From Haliclystus octoradiatus (taxonomy: Eukaryota > Cnidaria > Staurozoa > Stauromedusae > Haliclystidae), in the NCBI GenBank assembly GCA_916610825.1, contig OU744450.1, positions 12,780,489 to 12,844,488 on the forward strand: 64,000 nt of DNA, written 5' to 3'. The notes beneath the pieces are model-generated. The model had not been told where the DNA came from. It searched no databases and saw only the letters and a program-made list of their open reading frames with translations. Within the stretch, counting starts at the first letter, position 1. Each line of letters begins with the position of its first letter. Position numbers and translations under genes: made by a program. Below, piece after piece: positions 1 through 11,690 of the stretch.

Positions 1-1695
1 TTAAAATTTCGCAAACTATGATATAAAAGATTACCTTGGGGTAAGCACTCTGTGCGTAATTTATTCGCTCGTTGTTGTTTGTATCATAAACATCACTCGC
101 TGACAGAGCCTCGCTTGTTCGATTTAGGATAATAATTCACACTCGCGAATAAAATCTGTACGACGCGCTTCCTATGAAATAATCTTTATACATTGTATTT
201 GTAACATTTTCAACCTTTGGGAAACAGTAACGGTTTACAAGTCATTTCCTAGAGGAGCATAATTCATATCTACTCTTGTTGCTATAAATTTCTTTGACGT
301 AATTCTAAACGACCTTGAATAAGATGATAAACTAGAAAAAAACATTACCAAAGTAGCTGGAAAAATTATTTAAACTATTTTTGCTTTCAATGCTATTGTG
401 TTTTGTGGTTTTTAATCCATTTTTCTAATAGAACACGTCCTAACTGAATCTCGCCGTTGTCAAAAATGACAAGAAACGACAGAAATGTGTGCATCGTAAA
501 ATCACGTGACACATGTGAAAGTGCACTTTCAACGTCAAACTAGTACAAATAGAGCTGCTCTCTGATGTTCGCCACGTTTCCTAACAAAGGTTTGTCTCTA
601 TAAACTATGATTTTATTAAGATCACAATGGAGTTAGAAATCTTGATTAATACATTATTTTGCCGTTTTTGTGATCACTTTGGGATTAGTATTGCCGTGTC
701 AACAATAATGAGTGTCAACTAAATTCAAGGCTCAAAAGTAAGCGATATATGAATACTAATAATAAATCGATAGCCAAATTTCTTAACGCAAATATAAATA
801 ATGCTTTCGGTAAACATCCCTATTAATAAATGAGTTACAAGATTAAATACACAAACAAACAAATAATAAATTCTAAAATAAAATAAAAACGATCTATATC
901 AGTTTCCAAATGTTATGAAGCAAAAATGATTGAGAGCATATATAAATTAACATCACTCTCGTCGAAATTCAGAAGGGCCTTTATATATTCATTTAAATGC
1001 AGCCTTAAATTATATTAATTTATGTATTATTTTTGAAATCTATTATATATGATGTGTGATAATTGATAATTGAGCGGCTTGAGCCAGTTTCTTGCTCGGG
1101 TACAAAGATATACAAACAGTATTGCGAACAGTAAAAATTAATAATAACAACCTTCTTATCGTGTATCTCACCTTGAGGTTGAATATTCAATATATGACCA
1201 CTGACTGGCAATAATATTACCAATATTATGTTAATCATGAAACATTTCAATAACAGAAGTAAACGCATCTTGCATAATATTCGAGTTGAGAATATACTTT
1301 ACTTCGAAAAGTTTCATGGCTGAATAAGCTGTATCGAATAACAACATTAGTGTTAATATGAATAACTCCTAGTATCATTGATTGTCTAGGTATTGTTATC
1401 GTTTCATAGTTATCTTTTGTGTATATTCTATATGTAGCTAAAGAAGAATCACATATTGCATCAGTGAACACCGTCTACGGAATACGATGCACGCATTTTA
1501 TATGCATAAAAGACATTAAAATAGCAAGAATATAAAGTGAAATTTAAATGTAGATTAAATTAAAATAAGCCAGTAAAGGTTTTCACTGCGCATCTTCAAC
1601 TGCGCGAGTCTCCCTAGGTCCTTGGTCCGAATCGAGATAAAAAATCTCCAAATGTCCCTGAAAGTTTATGTGTTGCATTTGATTTTGAATTTATC
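1..1695. other. No gene recognised
   Basis: A+T-rich sequence with only short open frames (up to about 80 codons) that lack recognisable domains or convincing splice sites. I see no RNA gene or clear repeat here. Confidence 0.6.
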
Positions 1696-2062
1696 TGCAG
1701 TTTAACAGATAACGTGTAGTGCTACGGCCTCGTATTCGTGATGGCCTCGTAATCTTGATATAGATAAGTAGCATTGTACATGTAATAGAGGAAAGTTTAT
1801 GTATGACTAGCAAACTGGTGTTGTCTCTGAGTTTTCTGAGTTATTATTATTACTGTTTAATTCATCATTATTATTATAGTGTCATTGGATAACCGGGCAC
1901 TACACTGGCGCAGTTGATAGGATGAATAGAATTTCAGTAGTATATAACTATTGATTCTGCAGTGACATAATTATATATAGAAAGGGAACGCGTGTTATTT
2001 CAACGGCATTTTATTATAACTCAAAATGAATGAGGATAACGTTGCAGTTTAACAGATAACGT
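1696..2062. repeat. 20-bp perfect direct repeat pair
   Basis: The 20-mer TGCAGTTTAACAGATAACGT occurs at 1696-1715 and again, identical, at 2043-2062, about 347 bp apart. It could be the footprint of an insertion or a local duplication. The interval between them holds no recognisable domain. A target-site duplication this long would be unusual, so the origin is open. Confidence 0.5.
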
Positions 2063-2095
2063 AGTTATATAGTTGCATTTTTATCACAATTTATC

Positions 2096-2240
2096 ATGGA
2101 AGACTTTAGTAAGCTCACTCTAGATGATTTTAAACGTTGGAAAGTTCCTCAAAATTCGTCATTTTTTACGAAAACGTGGTTTGAAAGTTGGTGGTACAAA
2201 AGAAGAACTTGCCGTTTGGAGCTGTTCAGTTTGAAGTGAA
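2096..2240 (+). pseudogene. SAP-domain protein fragment, frameshifted
   Basis: An ATG at 2096 opens a short frame, MEDFSKLTLDDFKRWKV. The sequence then continues in another frame with FLRKRGLKVGGTKEELAVW, which fits the SAP DNA-binding motif (helix, leucine, KRGL, GTKEEL). A one-base shift just after the first helix separates the two halves, and stops follow within about 20 codons. SAP domains at an N-terminus like this are common in invertebrate transposon-associated proteins. The remainder of such a protein is not visible nearby, so this looks like a truncated relic. Confidence 0.6.
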
Positions 2241-3303
2241 AATTGTGCCAAAGAGCTCGGTGCCTTTTCTTTTGCTTAAGCGGTTCTATGTGGTAGATTT
2301 AACGCGTTCGTGGCATCTCTGGTGTGTTTTTGTTTAGTATTTAGCAGCTAGCTAGGCTATAATGCAGGGCAACATGCTAATTGAAATGTGCATTGCTTAT
2401 ATTCATAAGAAATCTAATGCCTACTGTCTACTGCCCTGCATAATCCATAAAATAATATAATATTTAAGATTTGGCACTGACTTTCAATTCACTAACTTAA
2501 TTTAAGGTCTGATGTATCTGGAAATTGTATATACAGTCCAATATCTCTAGAAATGGTTGGAAGTAATTGCCTAGTAGAAATGCTGAGACTTTGACCTTTA
2601 TACATACAATTGTATCAGCTGACCAATAAAAACGTAGTGGCTTTAGCAAAACAAATACTCTTTGCATATGAGATGTCAAAAACAACCCAAAATACGGAGT
2701 AGTCATATATTTATAAGTAATATAGGTTCGGTACCTGTAAGACAGATAAATAAAATCTGAAATCAATAATATTCACAAATTTACTGTAAGGCAATTATTG
2801 GCTGGCGTTTCGCAGACTTTATAACAAAGGAAATAAATCTTTGAAAATGATTACGCTAAAGTGGCCGATTAATCAACTCATAATGTTCACCATGATAAAT
2901 TTTCTTGAATGATGAAATTGTTGAAGTTAAATTGCTTTTAATTTCGCAATGGAGCTGTTCAATTTCCTCCACATTATCTAGCTTTTAAAGCGATAATAAT
3001 ACGCTGTGGAAGCTTCGTTGAAAATATTTTGAAATAATCTGAGCTGATTCCCGACCAAATCGAGCAAAACAAATTATAATTTCTACGTCATTCTCACGTC
3101 AAAACAGAAATACTGTTTATGAGGTTCCAGTACGAAAAAATAAATAACAAAAGACCGATCTCAGAACAATTGACCATCACCTCTGATTGGGTGAAACTCA
3201 TCTTTGATCTAGAATATACGAACACTGATTGGTCAAACATGACAACAACTGACCGGTCTGCGGGACGATAGTTGCACGATTTGATGTTTTTTCATCAAAT
3301 TAA
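2241..3303. other. No gene recognised
   Basis: Only short frames without domain similarity. Nothing supportable was found on either strand. Confidence 0.6.
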
Positions 3304-3680
3304 GGGGTGATTAGCTCAGTTGGCAGAGCAACCGAACTTCAGATCGTGTCATATCTGATCGACTGTGGTTCAAATCCCCCTGAGGTCAACTCAGCCTTGA
3401 CTTTATCTGAAACATCAAATGAGTACCATCTAAGGATGGCGGATGGAATGGTTCAGAAGGAATTGCATTGTGAGTAGCTGCGGCGCATCGTTGCGCATTG
3501 ACAATCAAGGCCTATCTGCCATGAAATCTGTTGAAATTGATCTGCAGTGTCGCGGCTGAGATCTAAGGAGCGTTTAACATCATTGCTCTTAGCGAAAAGA
3601 GCCACTCCTCTAGAAATAGAGGAATGGTACGGGTGCCTTCGGTAGGGCGACACCGTCCACATTACTTTATTTACATCAAA
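3304..3680 (+). mobile_element. tRNA-derived SINE, copy 1
   Basis: The head resembles a tRNA. An A box (TTAGCTCAGTTGG, 3311-3323) and a B box (GGTTCAAATCC, 3367-3377) sit about 45 bp apart, as in a Pol III promoter. The anticodon arm does not pair well, so this is not a functional tRNA gene. A body of about 290 bp follows and ends near TTTATTTACATCAA. The body is shared, with few changes, by the copy at 36193-36735, which shows that it is a dispersed family. It contains a hairpin around 3603-3626 (CCACTCCTCTAG ... AGAGGAATGG) that is also present in copy 2. I do not recognise the central domain. Confidence 0.8.
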
Positions 3681-5370
3681 ACCTCAACATGGAACATATT
3701 TGGGAATGATTTTGTTGAGTTCCTAAACGGTGGCGTGGATTATTTTTCCGTAATCCATCAAGAGCATCTCAGCAATCAAGAACATCTCTCACCTCACTGT
3801 CACGTATACGTGCCTCGAAGATATATCTGGAGTTTTACCAGTGTTGGGATGTCATGTTCGACATAAAAATGGTTACAATCTTTTCATGGCAGCCAACTCG
3901 GTAAACAAAATAATTGCATGGTTGCGATGTTTCTAGGCTAAGCCTTAAGCTTCAAAAGCTTGCCTAGCTACATTTTATGATCTTATTGCTGTTCGGTTTT
4001 TAGACTTTACGAATGTTGTTAGACTTGTTATTGTTCTGCAGACATTATAGGCATACCCTTTGTTAAGTTGTAATTTATACAGTAGAATTTGAACCCTATA
4101 TAAAAAAGCTTATAGAGCTTCATAACCTGTAATGTTCTTATGTTATTAAATACGAGGTAAGTAGAAAACAGAACCACGAGACACGTGTTGTTTGTCAGCC
4201 ATCTTGGTGTGTCTAGTGATTTAGGTGTAAGAGGTCTGATAATAGACTAATGGTAACAAGAAAATTTCTGTCCAATGATATAAGAATACTACATAACCTA
4301 GACTACAATTACTTTCAAATGAATATATGACAACTTGAATAGCCTAAATATCTCAAGATTACCCTATCAACATTTCTGTACCCTACCAATGTTTTTGTAG
4401 ACCTTCTTTAAAGTTGAAATCATAGCAATATGTTTTGTTTTCAATCAGAAATTAATTTTATTCATTGTATTATAAATAATTTTCCAAAGAAATCAGCTAG
4501 CTATCCTACCTATCTAGGCACCAGCAGCACAGTCGGTACTGGGAGGGGAATGACTCAACTAAATATGCTATACATGATTTGCTTTCTACTGTATATAATA
4601 TGATAAGCTGTATATGAGCTTTGAAATTGTTTTGCATTGCGAATTCCTTTCTGCTCGTGATTCCAAAATCTTTTACAGGATATGTTTGTATGTTAGTTTG
4701 TATTTAGATAGTTCAGATTACGGGAGGGGGTGTTCTTTGATCTCTGTAAACTGTTTAAAATTACGCATAACCTTTTGGATTTATCATTAGATGACCTAAG
4801 TTTTAAACATGACATTAATAAGTACTCAATAATCAATTGTCATTCTTATTCTAAGTTCAATCAGATGAATGTAAATGTGACTGCTGTCCAGTCCTTCGTT
4901 TCCATGCTAGCAAACTTATAAAAGCTCATGTGGATGTATTTACGATAAAATTACGAAGTAAAAGCATAGGTAAAAGAAATTACACACACACATATGAATA
5001 AAGGGTTACCACACGGAAGGGTAACCCTTTTATAAATCGATTCTACATAATAAATATTATAAATTGTTAGTATTCTCTTTCAAAATATCGGACCACACTG
5101 CAGCACTATCGAAACTGACAAGTTTAATTTCTCTTGAAAAGCGTCAGAAGAACTCAGAAGAATTCGACCAACCAATCATAGCAACAGGAATAACAAAGGG
5201 TTGGCAATGAGCCAATAGGAATCACCGTTTTTCCTGTGACGACCGCGTGTCAATCTTTTTGCAAAAACGAAATTTCAGATGATCAGATCAGATTTCAGAG
5301 TAATCAACATTTATAATTTTATTAACCAACATCAAGTCTTTCTAGAAACCGTTTATATGTACAAATGATC
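3681..5370. other. No gene recognised
   Basis: A+T-rich DNA with scattered short frames. No domain, splice-supported exon or dispersed repeat was recognised. Confidence 0.55.
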
Positions 5371-6710
5371 TTATTTTGAAGATTGTATATTTATATTTAC
5401 ATTTGAGATTGAACAATTGTTAAAGATGGAGCCGAATCCTGAAGCAGAACTAAAATTAATTGCTCCTGCTGCTGCTGATCCATTTTCGCTCGCCGTGTTA
5501 ACGGTAACCGAGTTTGTGCTTTGGTTTGTGTTTCCTTTTTCTTCTGCAACAAGTGGACTAGAGAAAACTGAACTACATTGCCTCAATTGTGGGGTAGATG
5601 GTCTGTTGTTGTAATGCTGCAACGAGCTTTCGTTTCTGTGCCCCGATATAGCGAGTATTTACACCGAGTGGACGGTTTTGGAACCAGTATTTATCGGAAG
5701 GCTTCCAGTTCAGTTTCGGATACTGGTATAATGCCGCACAATCAGGATCTAGCATTCTCAAATATACTGCAAGAGCAATGTACCCATCATTTGGATCTGC
5801 AGTTTGGTACATTCTTCCTAAACTTTCAAAAGAAGGCACATCGTTTAAACCTCCTGGATGATTTAGGTGGCTTCTGAATGCGTCATCGTTACATATTTTT
5901 TGCCGTCACCTTCCTCGCCAAATTCGAAACTGTCTTTCGTGAGAGATATTTGGCCCTCTCTGCCTCGTAGACACCAGTGTAAAGACGTATGAAACCAAAC
6001 ATTGTTCAACAGACTCTCGGGATTATTGGTAGAAAGACTGTTGCTATTCTTTAATAGCTCCAGGTCTGTATTGTCCAAAGAAACTTTGTGTCTTATTTTA
6101 TCTTTACCCTGCCTCTTCAAGGATTTTAATTTTACATTGAGGACAGCATTGGATCTTACAAACTGCGGATTTCCTGTTATTGTCACTCCTTTATTAAATG
6201 GCGTTGAGTTTAAGTAACGCTCAACAACGAACTTTATTCCAGTTAGTGTTGATTTGGAATATTCCTCTCCTGATTTCTTCCTCACTTCTGCATAAAAATA
6301 TTGAAGGTTTTTTTCCAATTCTTCTACGTTCATTTCCTCCAACGCTTGTTTTAAGCCCTTCTGCTTAGACCATTCTGTAGAAAAGGACATTGCGAGCGGT
6401 TATTATGTTATTTTGTAAATATTAAAAATGAAGACACATGTAGTGTTTTGTTGAATTATCTCAATGTTTAAAAATTAACATAATTACATACCATTGAATA
6501 TATTGATTGCATACTTTGTTTTGTATTGCGTGCTTTTGGTCTGAGCTTCATTTAATAAGATATCTAAGTCATTACTTGTACAATTCGTAAACCTTTGTGT
6601 ACTATTCGTAACGATTGAATTTGTTTCTATAATATTATTATCAATGTTGGTACTAGAATACTAGAATTGGAATATAAATCAAAACAAAAATTCTCTTTGT
6701 TTTGAGCCAT
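5371..6710 (-). pseudogene. Crypton-type tyrosine recombinase pseudogene with one intron
   Basis: The protein resembles the DUF3504/Crypton tyrosine-recombinase family found in KCTD1/QRICH1/ZMYM-like proteins. Exon 1 runs from ATG 6710 down to 6492. A 117-bp intron (6375-6491) starts GTATGT and ends with a pyrimidine tract plus CTACAG, and splices in phase 1. Exon 2 starts at 6374 and carries the N-terminal core-binding region (LQYFYAEVRKKSGEEY) and LRGREGQ, which includes the first catalytic Arg. Three lesions are visible. A perfect 8-bp tandem duplication (6651-6666) shifts exon 1. A small indel near 5865 shifts exon 2 after HSEAT. A deletion near 5610-5650 joins PLGVNT to the QHYNNRPS region and removes the usual His/Arg box, although the likely nucleophile Tyr in QHY survives. 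The C-terminus ends with the Ser/Asn-rich NNCSISNVNINI tail typical of invertebrate copies. It is non-functional as it stands. Confidence 0.85.
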
Positions 6711-6889
6711 TTTTAAATTATTACGCAAAAAGACAAAATTGTTTTATTTTGTTTGAGTTTTGGTTTTCATTTGTCCCTGGACCCTGGTTTCAATATCCCG
6801 CCATTGTCTGCACTGTGAGTTCCGAACATGACCATTAGCCAATCAGTTTGCTAGAACAACATTCGACGATTTAGAACTGATATTCTAAA

Positions 6890-7425
6890 ATATCACGAAG
6901 GTTTTCTGCGATCTGATTGGTCGAAAGAGCGTGCATGAAATCCTAGGGTAAAACATGGCTCCGAAAACCGGGAAAACCGCAAGCTTCAAAAAGTTTGATC
7001 TGTGATAAAATACAGAACTTATAACTTTTTGATAACAATGCAATAAATATCTCAACAATGGCTACGATTTACAAAACGACATTTAGCTCAAGATGTTTTT
7101 ATTTATTGAAAAGCGTGGTAAATGAGTTATTGGTCATGTAACATGCAAAATAAAACACAGAATGAAAGACAATTATAGGCTACGCTGTTTCAAGGTAAAC
7201 CTAAAATTTAAATAACAATTACTGCATTAATTTGCTAAAGAACTATTGTACAACTTATATTACAGACGTTCTTGTATATGTCTTTCTTTATTTGACAAAA
7301 TCTATCTTATTGTGGGATTGTCTCAATGCTTGGTTTATGAATTGAGATTGAATTTTAAAGTGTGAATTCATGAATTGAAAATTTGCAATCGAATGAGATT
7401 CTGACATTTGTCTTATTTTATAAAA
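6890..7425 (+). repeat. Dispersed ~520-bp repeat, copy A
   Basis: This segment is clearly similar, in the same orientation, to 62905-63430. Shared blocks include ATCCTAGGGTAAAACATGGC, CTTCAAAAAGTTTGATCTGT, TTATTGAAAAGCGTGGTAAA and TGTATATGTCTTTCTTTATT. It begins just beyond the 5' end of the Crypton pseudogene. Function and class are unknown. Confidence 0.8.
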
Positions 7426-8239
7426 GGGTTACCGCATGCTTGCAAATGTTTGTATTCATACTTACTGAGCTCGAAAATGTTGAGAGTCATAATTTGTCAT
7501 CAAATACTCAAATGCAGACGTAGTCTAGATCAAACATCCGGTCATAGCATCTCTAGTTTACTTATCGTGGTCACACGTTAATCTACTTTGTGTGATTTAC
7601 ATTAGTACATCGATACATTTATAATATATATATATGTAAATTAATTGGAAAGACACAAACAATCCAACATTCATTTTTGCTACTTCAAGTTTCTCGCCTA
7701 AGCAATCATCAGGCAATCTACTCTATCTCTATATATATATATATATATATATATAGTATTCTACATGAATAGTTTCTTAATCTAAATGTGGCATATGCAC
7801 ATGTATATATTTTTGTTATTTTCGATCTTAAGGCTCCGTGTAATTGGAGTAACAACGTCCTGTATTAGTGTATTTGCCTATCAACATTGATCAGCTATGT
7901 AAAAATAAATGGCACTTGAAGAGATTCTATTTCTTTTCAATATGGTTATATTAGCACCTTTGTAAATTACGTTGCATCTGATTCAGATTACACAATGTAG
8001 TATGTATTAGGTTAAGTAAAAGTAATACAACGCAAAATAACGCACTTGATCGAGAGTCACGAAATAACTTAAATTCAAGTAAAATCAAACTTTATTAATC
8101 ATAGTTAAACATCTCTTCTCGAGATCACATGAGAACACTGAGAAATCCCTAGATACAATGCTTCAATATGTAGCTCTAGCAGTGGGATACAAATACTTCC
8201 CTATAAATAAGATTTCCCAACACTATAACTACTGATAGG
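7426..8239. other. Unannotated spacer with (AT)n tract
   Basis: No gene was seen. It holds a short (TA)n tract at about 7727-7755 and the hammerhead motif listed separately at 7677-7716. Confidence 0.55.
7677..7716 (-). ncRNA. Hammerhead ribozyme, minimal type I, copy 1
   Basis: On the minus strand the core is TTGC | CTGATGA | TTGC-TTAG-GCGA | GAAAC | TTGAA | GTA | GCAA. The CUGANGA and GAAA boxes are intact. Stem I (TTGC/GCAA) and stem II (TTGC/GCGA, with one wobble) pair. Stem III is a single C-G pair closing a 5-nt loop, followed by a GUA cleavage triplet. This short-stem-III form is the type known from Penelope-like elements and metazoan retrozymes. It is the best-preserved of six copies in the window. 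Activity is predicted from sequence only. Confidence 0.75.
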
Positions 8240-9470
8240 AACCTTGGTCAACAAAAATTTGCAAGGCACTCATATGCCAACATCATTAAAGCACGCTCTG
8301 CTAGACGAGACCCACGACTGAAAAAAGCATTTGAAGCCAGCCAATGATTACAACCGATTTCGAATCTCAAGGTATTAAATATTATTGTAGAACGCCTGCC
8401 ATCCAAATCTTAAAGAACCTAGTATAGAAGACATCCTGGAAGATATCCAACAATCAGCGTATAATGAAAACCACATTACTGAAACAGTTTTCTTCAAGTT
8501 ACGTTATGACATACTGCAAGCTTTAGATAACAATAAATCTGTCATCTTGTTGCTACTAGATCTATCAGCTGCTTTCGACACTGTGGACCACCACATCCTA
8601 CTGTCAAGAATGAAATCAATATGTTACACAGGAGGCACTGCTTACGACTAGATTTCATCATCCTTATCAGAACGAAGTACGAAGTATGCATCCAAGAAGA
8701 AAAACCAACAATCAGAACTTTAAATCATGGTGTTCCCCAGGAAACGTCCTGGGAACATTGCTCTTCTCGATGTCATTCTCACAACTAAGCGACATAATTA
8801 CGTCGCATGGCTTGGAATAACATCTATATGCTGACGCTACCCAAATTTTTGTCACGCTCAACACCAGGGAAGAAGATTGCTTTACGTCAGAAAAATGAAA
8901 TCTAGAGATTTGTATGTGTGAAGTTGAAAAATGGAAGTCACTGAACCATCTGAAGCTGAACTCATAAAAAATCGGAAGTAATTATCCTCCACCCAAAGCT
9001 TCGACCATATCCCTCTTCGATGGAATTGGTTACTAACCCTAACCCTAACTCATGAACAATCTTGGCGCAACCATGGATTCAAATATGTCACCCATCCAGC
9101 ATAAATCAAATTCATCCCGCTTTGCGTTTTACCATTCACAAAAAATCAATAGAATCAGACAATTTTCAAATCGTCAATCAGCTGAGATGCTGGCTCATGC
9201 ATTAATCTTCTCTAGATTGCATTATGGTAACTGTCTTCTTTATGGCATGCCTCGTTTCCAACTTTCAAGCACAAAACACGACAATAAGAGTTGTGACTGG
9301 TACTAGCAGATGTTCAAGCATATATCCAGTTCTTAAAGATCTTCACTGGCTTCCAGTAGGACAAAGGATATATTACAAGATTATCCTCTTGACCTATAAA
9401 ACAATAAATGGTCTAGGTCCCACTTATCTGTTACAAGCAATACCATCATACAACCCTAAACGCCAATTAT
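8240..9470 (+). pseudogene. CR1/L2-like LINE reverse transcriptase pseudogene
   Basis: Pieces of an ORF2 reverse transcriptase are spread over all three frames. From 8500 on there is LLLLDLSAAFDTVDHHILL (RT block with the first catalytic Asp), a damaged GVPQG-type box near 8735, and YLYADATQIF near 8825 where the YADD box has become YADA. The thumb and C-terminal part follows: NNLGATMDSNMS at 9052, then LKDLHWLPVGQRIYYKIILL and YKTINGLGPTYL up to about 9470. Frameshifts, stops and loss of a catalytic Asp make it inactive. The endonuclease and ORF1 are absent, as in a 5'-truncated LINE copy. Confidence 0.85.
9032..9049 (+). repeat. Telomere-like (CCCTAA)n tract
   Basis: CTAACCCTAACCCTAACT lies inside the LINE pseudogene, at a point where coding similarity is interrupted between the palm and thumb blocks. 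It matches the metazoan telomere repeat TTAGGG for almost three units. Confidence 0.6.
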
Positions 9471-9596
9471 TTGTCCATTATTTAGTGACGTATATTGTTA
9501 TAGGGATAGAGAGGCTAGTGATAGAGAGGCTAATTGAAGAGGGCTATGTTTGATTTTGCATGTGCTTGGCATCAACAACTAGCGAAGCGAGCCGCG

Positions 9597-9785
9597 CTAA
9601 GTTAGATATGGAATTGATAGTTGACATTGTCGTTTTATTAGAACATGTGATTAAATTAGTAAGATTTGTGATAACAAATAAAAAAAAAAATCTTATAATC
9701 ATAATAACAAATCGTACTAAATTAATCGCATGTTCTAATCAAACGACAATGTCAGCTATCAATTCCATACCTAATTTAGTACGGT
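9597..9785. repeat. Palindromic element
   Basis: Two arms of about 75 bp are inverted around an A-rich centre (9681-9710). Each carries the same core, for example TTGATAGTTGACATTGTCG on the left and the reverse complement of CGACAATGTCAGCTATCAA on the right. The structure suggests a MITE or foldback remnant. It is preceded by GCGAAGCGAGCCGCGC. Confidence 0.7.
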
Positions 9786-10019
9786 GTAATCTATTGATGT
9801 TGTTTATGTTTGTTTAATAGACTGTTTGCTATACCACGAAAAAAACCTGAATCTTTTTGTTTGTTGTGTTTAGTGAATAGTGTGGGAGAAACGAAGTGAG
9901 CCGATTAACGAACAATTAAGTCTAATTTAATACGTCGATTGGACAACGATAGCGATGCAATAAAGACAGTGATTAAAAGAAATTGATGACGTGACAAAGA
10001 TAGCCATGCCTAAATAGAA

Positions 10020-11690
10020 TCGATGTCGAAGAAGCGACACTGTCAAAAACTTTCACAAAGTTTAATTTGGCATGCAACGAACTTTACACAATTATCGAAG
10101 CTGGATACGATGTTGAATTCACCACCGAGGCATTTAACAAGATTTAAGAACGTTATGACGATCTTGTAAACACACAGGAGCAGATTATTGATGTTTACCT
10201 CGATGCTGATGAAGACAAAGACCTAAAAGACCACGAAGAATCCCTGTCAAATGACTTGCAGCTGCCATGGAAGGTTTGTCTCACGAAATATAACGAACAC
10301 CAAAGAAAAATGCAAGCCAATATGAAAACAGAGACAGGACCATCTCCAGAAGCCATTAATGAAAGGTTTATGACTAAACTGGATGGTCAAGCGTATGCAG
10401 TTTTCAAACTCAGGAGGCCACAACCAAAGCTCTCGATGAGATAACTTCACGAATTACAGCCAAATTGACCACTCAGCCGAAAGGAATGAAGCTGGCTGGA
10501 TTAAGAACCCAAGAATGGGACAGTGATCACAGAGAGTTTTTTGAATGGAAAATACTTTTCTCCAATGCCATAAGGGAAGCACACGTAGAGCACACAGCGA
10601 ATGTCAACTCCTACGGAAGCCCCAAGCAAAGATGAAAAATGTGGACGGGGTTGTGCAGAATCCCATAACATATTGGAATGCAGCGTTTTTAGGGACCAAT
10701 CTGCATCATTCAAATTCGACTACCTGTGAATAACAGGCAGATGCCGGCTATGCTTGAAAAGAGGTCACCATAGCGCTGATTGCTCAGAGGAAACAAAATA
10801 TCGCGGGTGCAGCAAACGGTCTATAGAATGAGTAAGACTACCTGAACTCGTTTTCTGGCTGTCTTCTGGCATGGAGAGAGAAAAAAAGCTGCGTACGCTG
10901 GAGACATGTTGGAAATGTCCAATATGATCAAACTGAATGAAGAAGACCAATCATGCCATCGGTTTCTTTGGTGTGATGGGAACGAACCAGCGAATCATAA
11001 TAGCTGTCAATGGCTACGAATACAATCCGACAGATTGATGATGTTTTAGCAGAGGGAAGCTTCACCATCAAGGCGTGGCACTACAACAATCCCCTCGTAG
11101 ATAAAGTACCAGGAGGAAAAATAATTGATCTTCTGAGACACAGATTGAACAAGGAGCATGATGTGTTCCGCCTAAAACTGCAACAAGTGGATGACATCTA
11201 TCACTTCACGAAGCAATCAATCATCAGTGCCGTCGCCAAGATATGGGACCCACTGGAAATCCTGACACCAGTGACCATAAAGTATCGCATTGACCTTAAA
11301 GAATTGTGGGTTCAAGGCGTGGGCTGGGGCGACAGCATACCACAAAAGAGGAGGAAACGTGGACTAAAAATCAAGAGAACATGAAAACCATCATCACAAT
11401 CACCTGAAATTGACCGACTCAATCCAAGAAATCGATTCCTTTCGCTCCAGAAAAAGGTACAGCTCTTCTTGGAAAACTGGATGAAGTACATACCCTCGAA
11501 CATTCTGGAAAGGAACAAATGGTTCAATACTCATGACAAACTACAGACGGCAGACATGGTTATCATCATGCGCAGTGGAATGAAAGGAACTGCTGAAACA
11601 CGAGCCACCTGGGAAAAGGGACGTGTCATCAAGACATAACCAAGAGCAGATGGTTTTGTGCGTAAATCTAAAGTCAATGGTTTGTTTTTC
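10020..11690 (+). pseudogene. BEL/Pao LTR retrotransposon, internally deleted relic
   Basis: Domains appear in the order of a BEL/Pao polyprotein but in shifting frames with gaps. First come the gag-like N-terminal part (NTQEQIIDVYLDADEDKD near 10170; EWDSDHREFFEWKILF near 10515). A CCHC knuckle follows (CRLCLKRGHHSADC near 10743). Next is an RT piece (HRFLWCDGNE near 10960). Then comes the region after RT (DDVLAEGSFTIKAWHYN; AVAKIWDPLEILTPVTIKYR, 11038-11290). The end of the integrase-proximal C-terminal domain is also present (ERNKWFNTHDKLQTADMVII near 11510-11580). Protease, most of RT, RNase H and the integrase core are missing. No LTR pair was recognised. Confidence 0.85.

Noticed and set aside
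3304..3385. Functional tRNA gene
   Set aside because: A and B boxes are present but the anticodon stem does not pair, and the sequence continues into a repeated SINE body.
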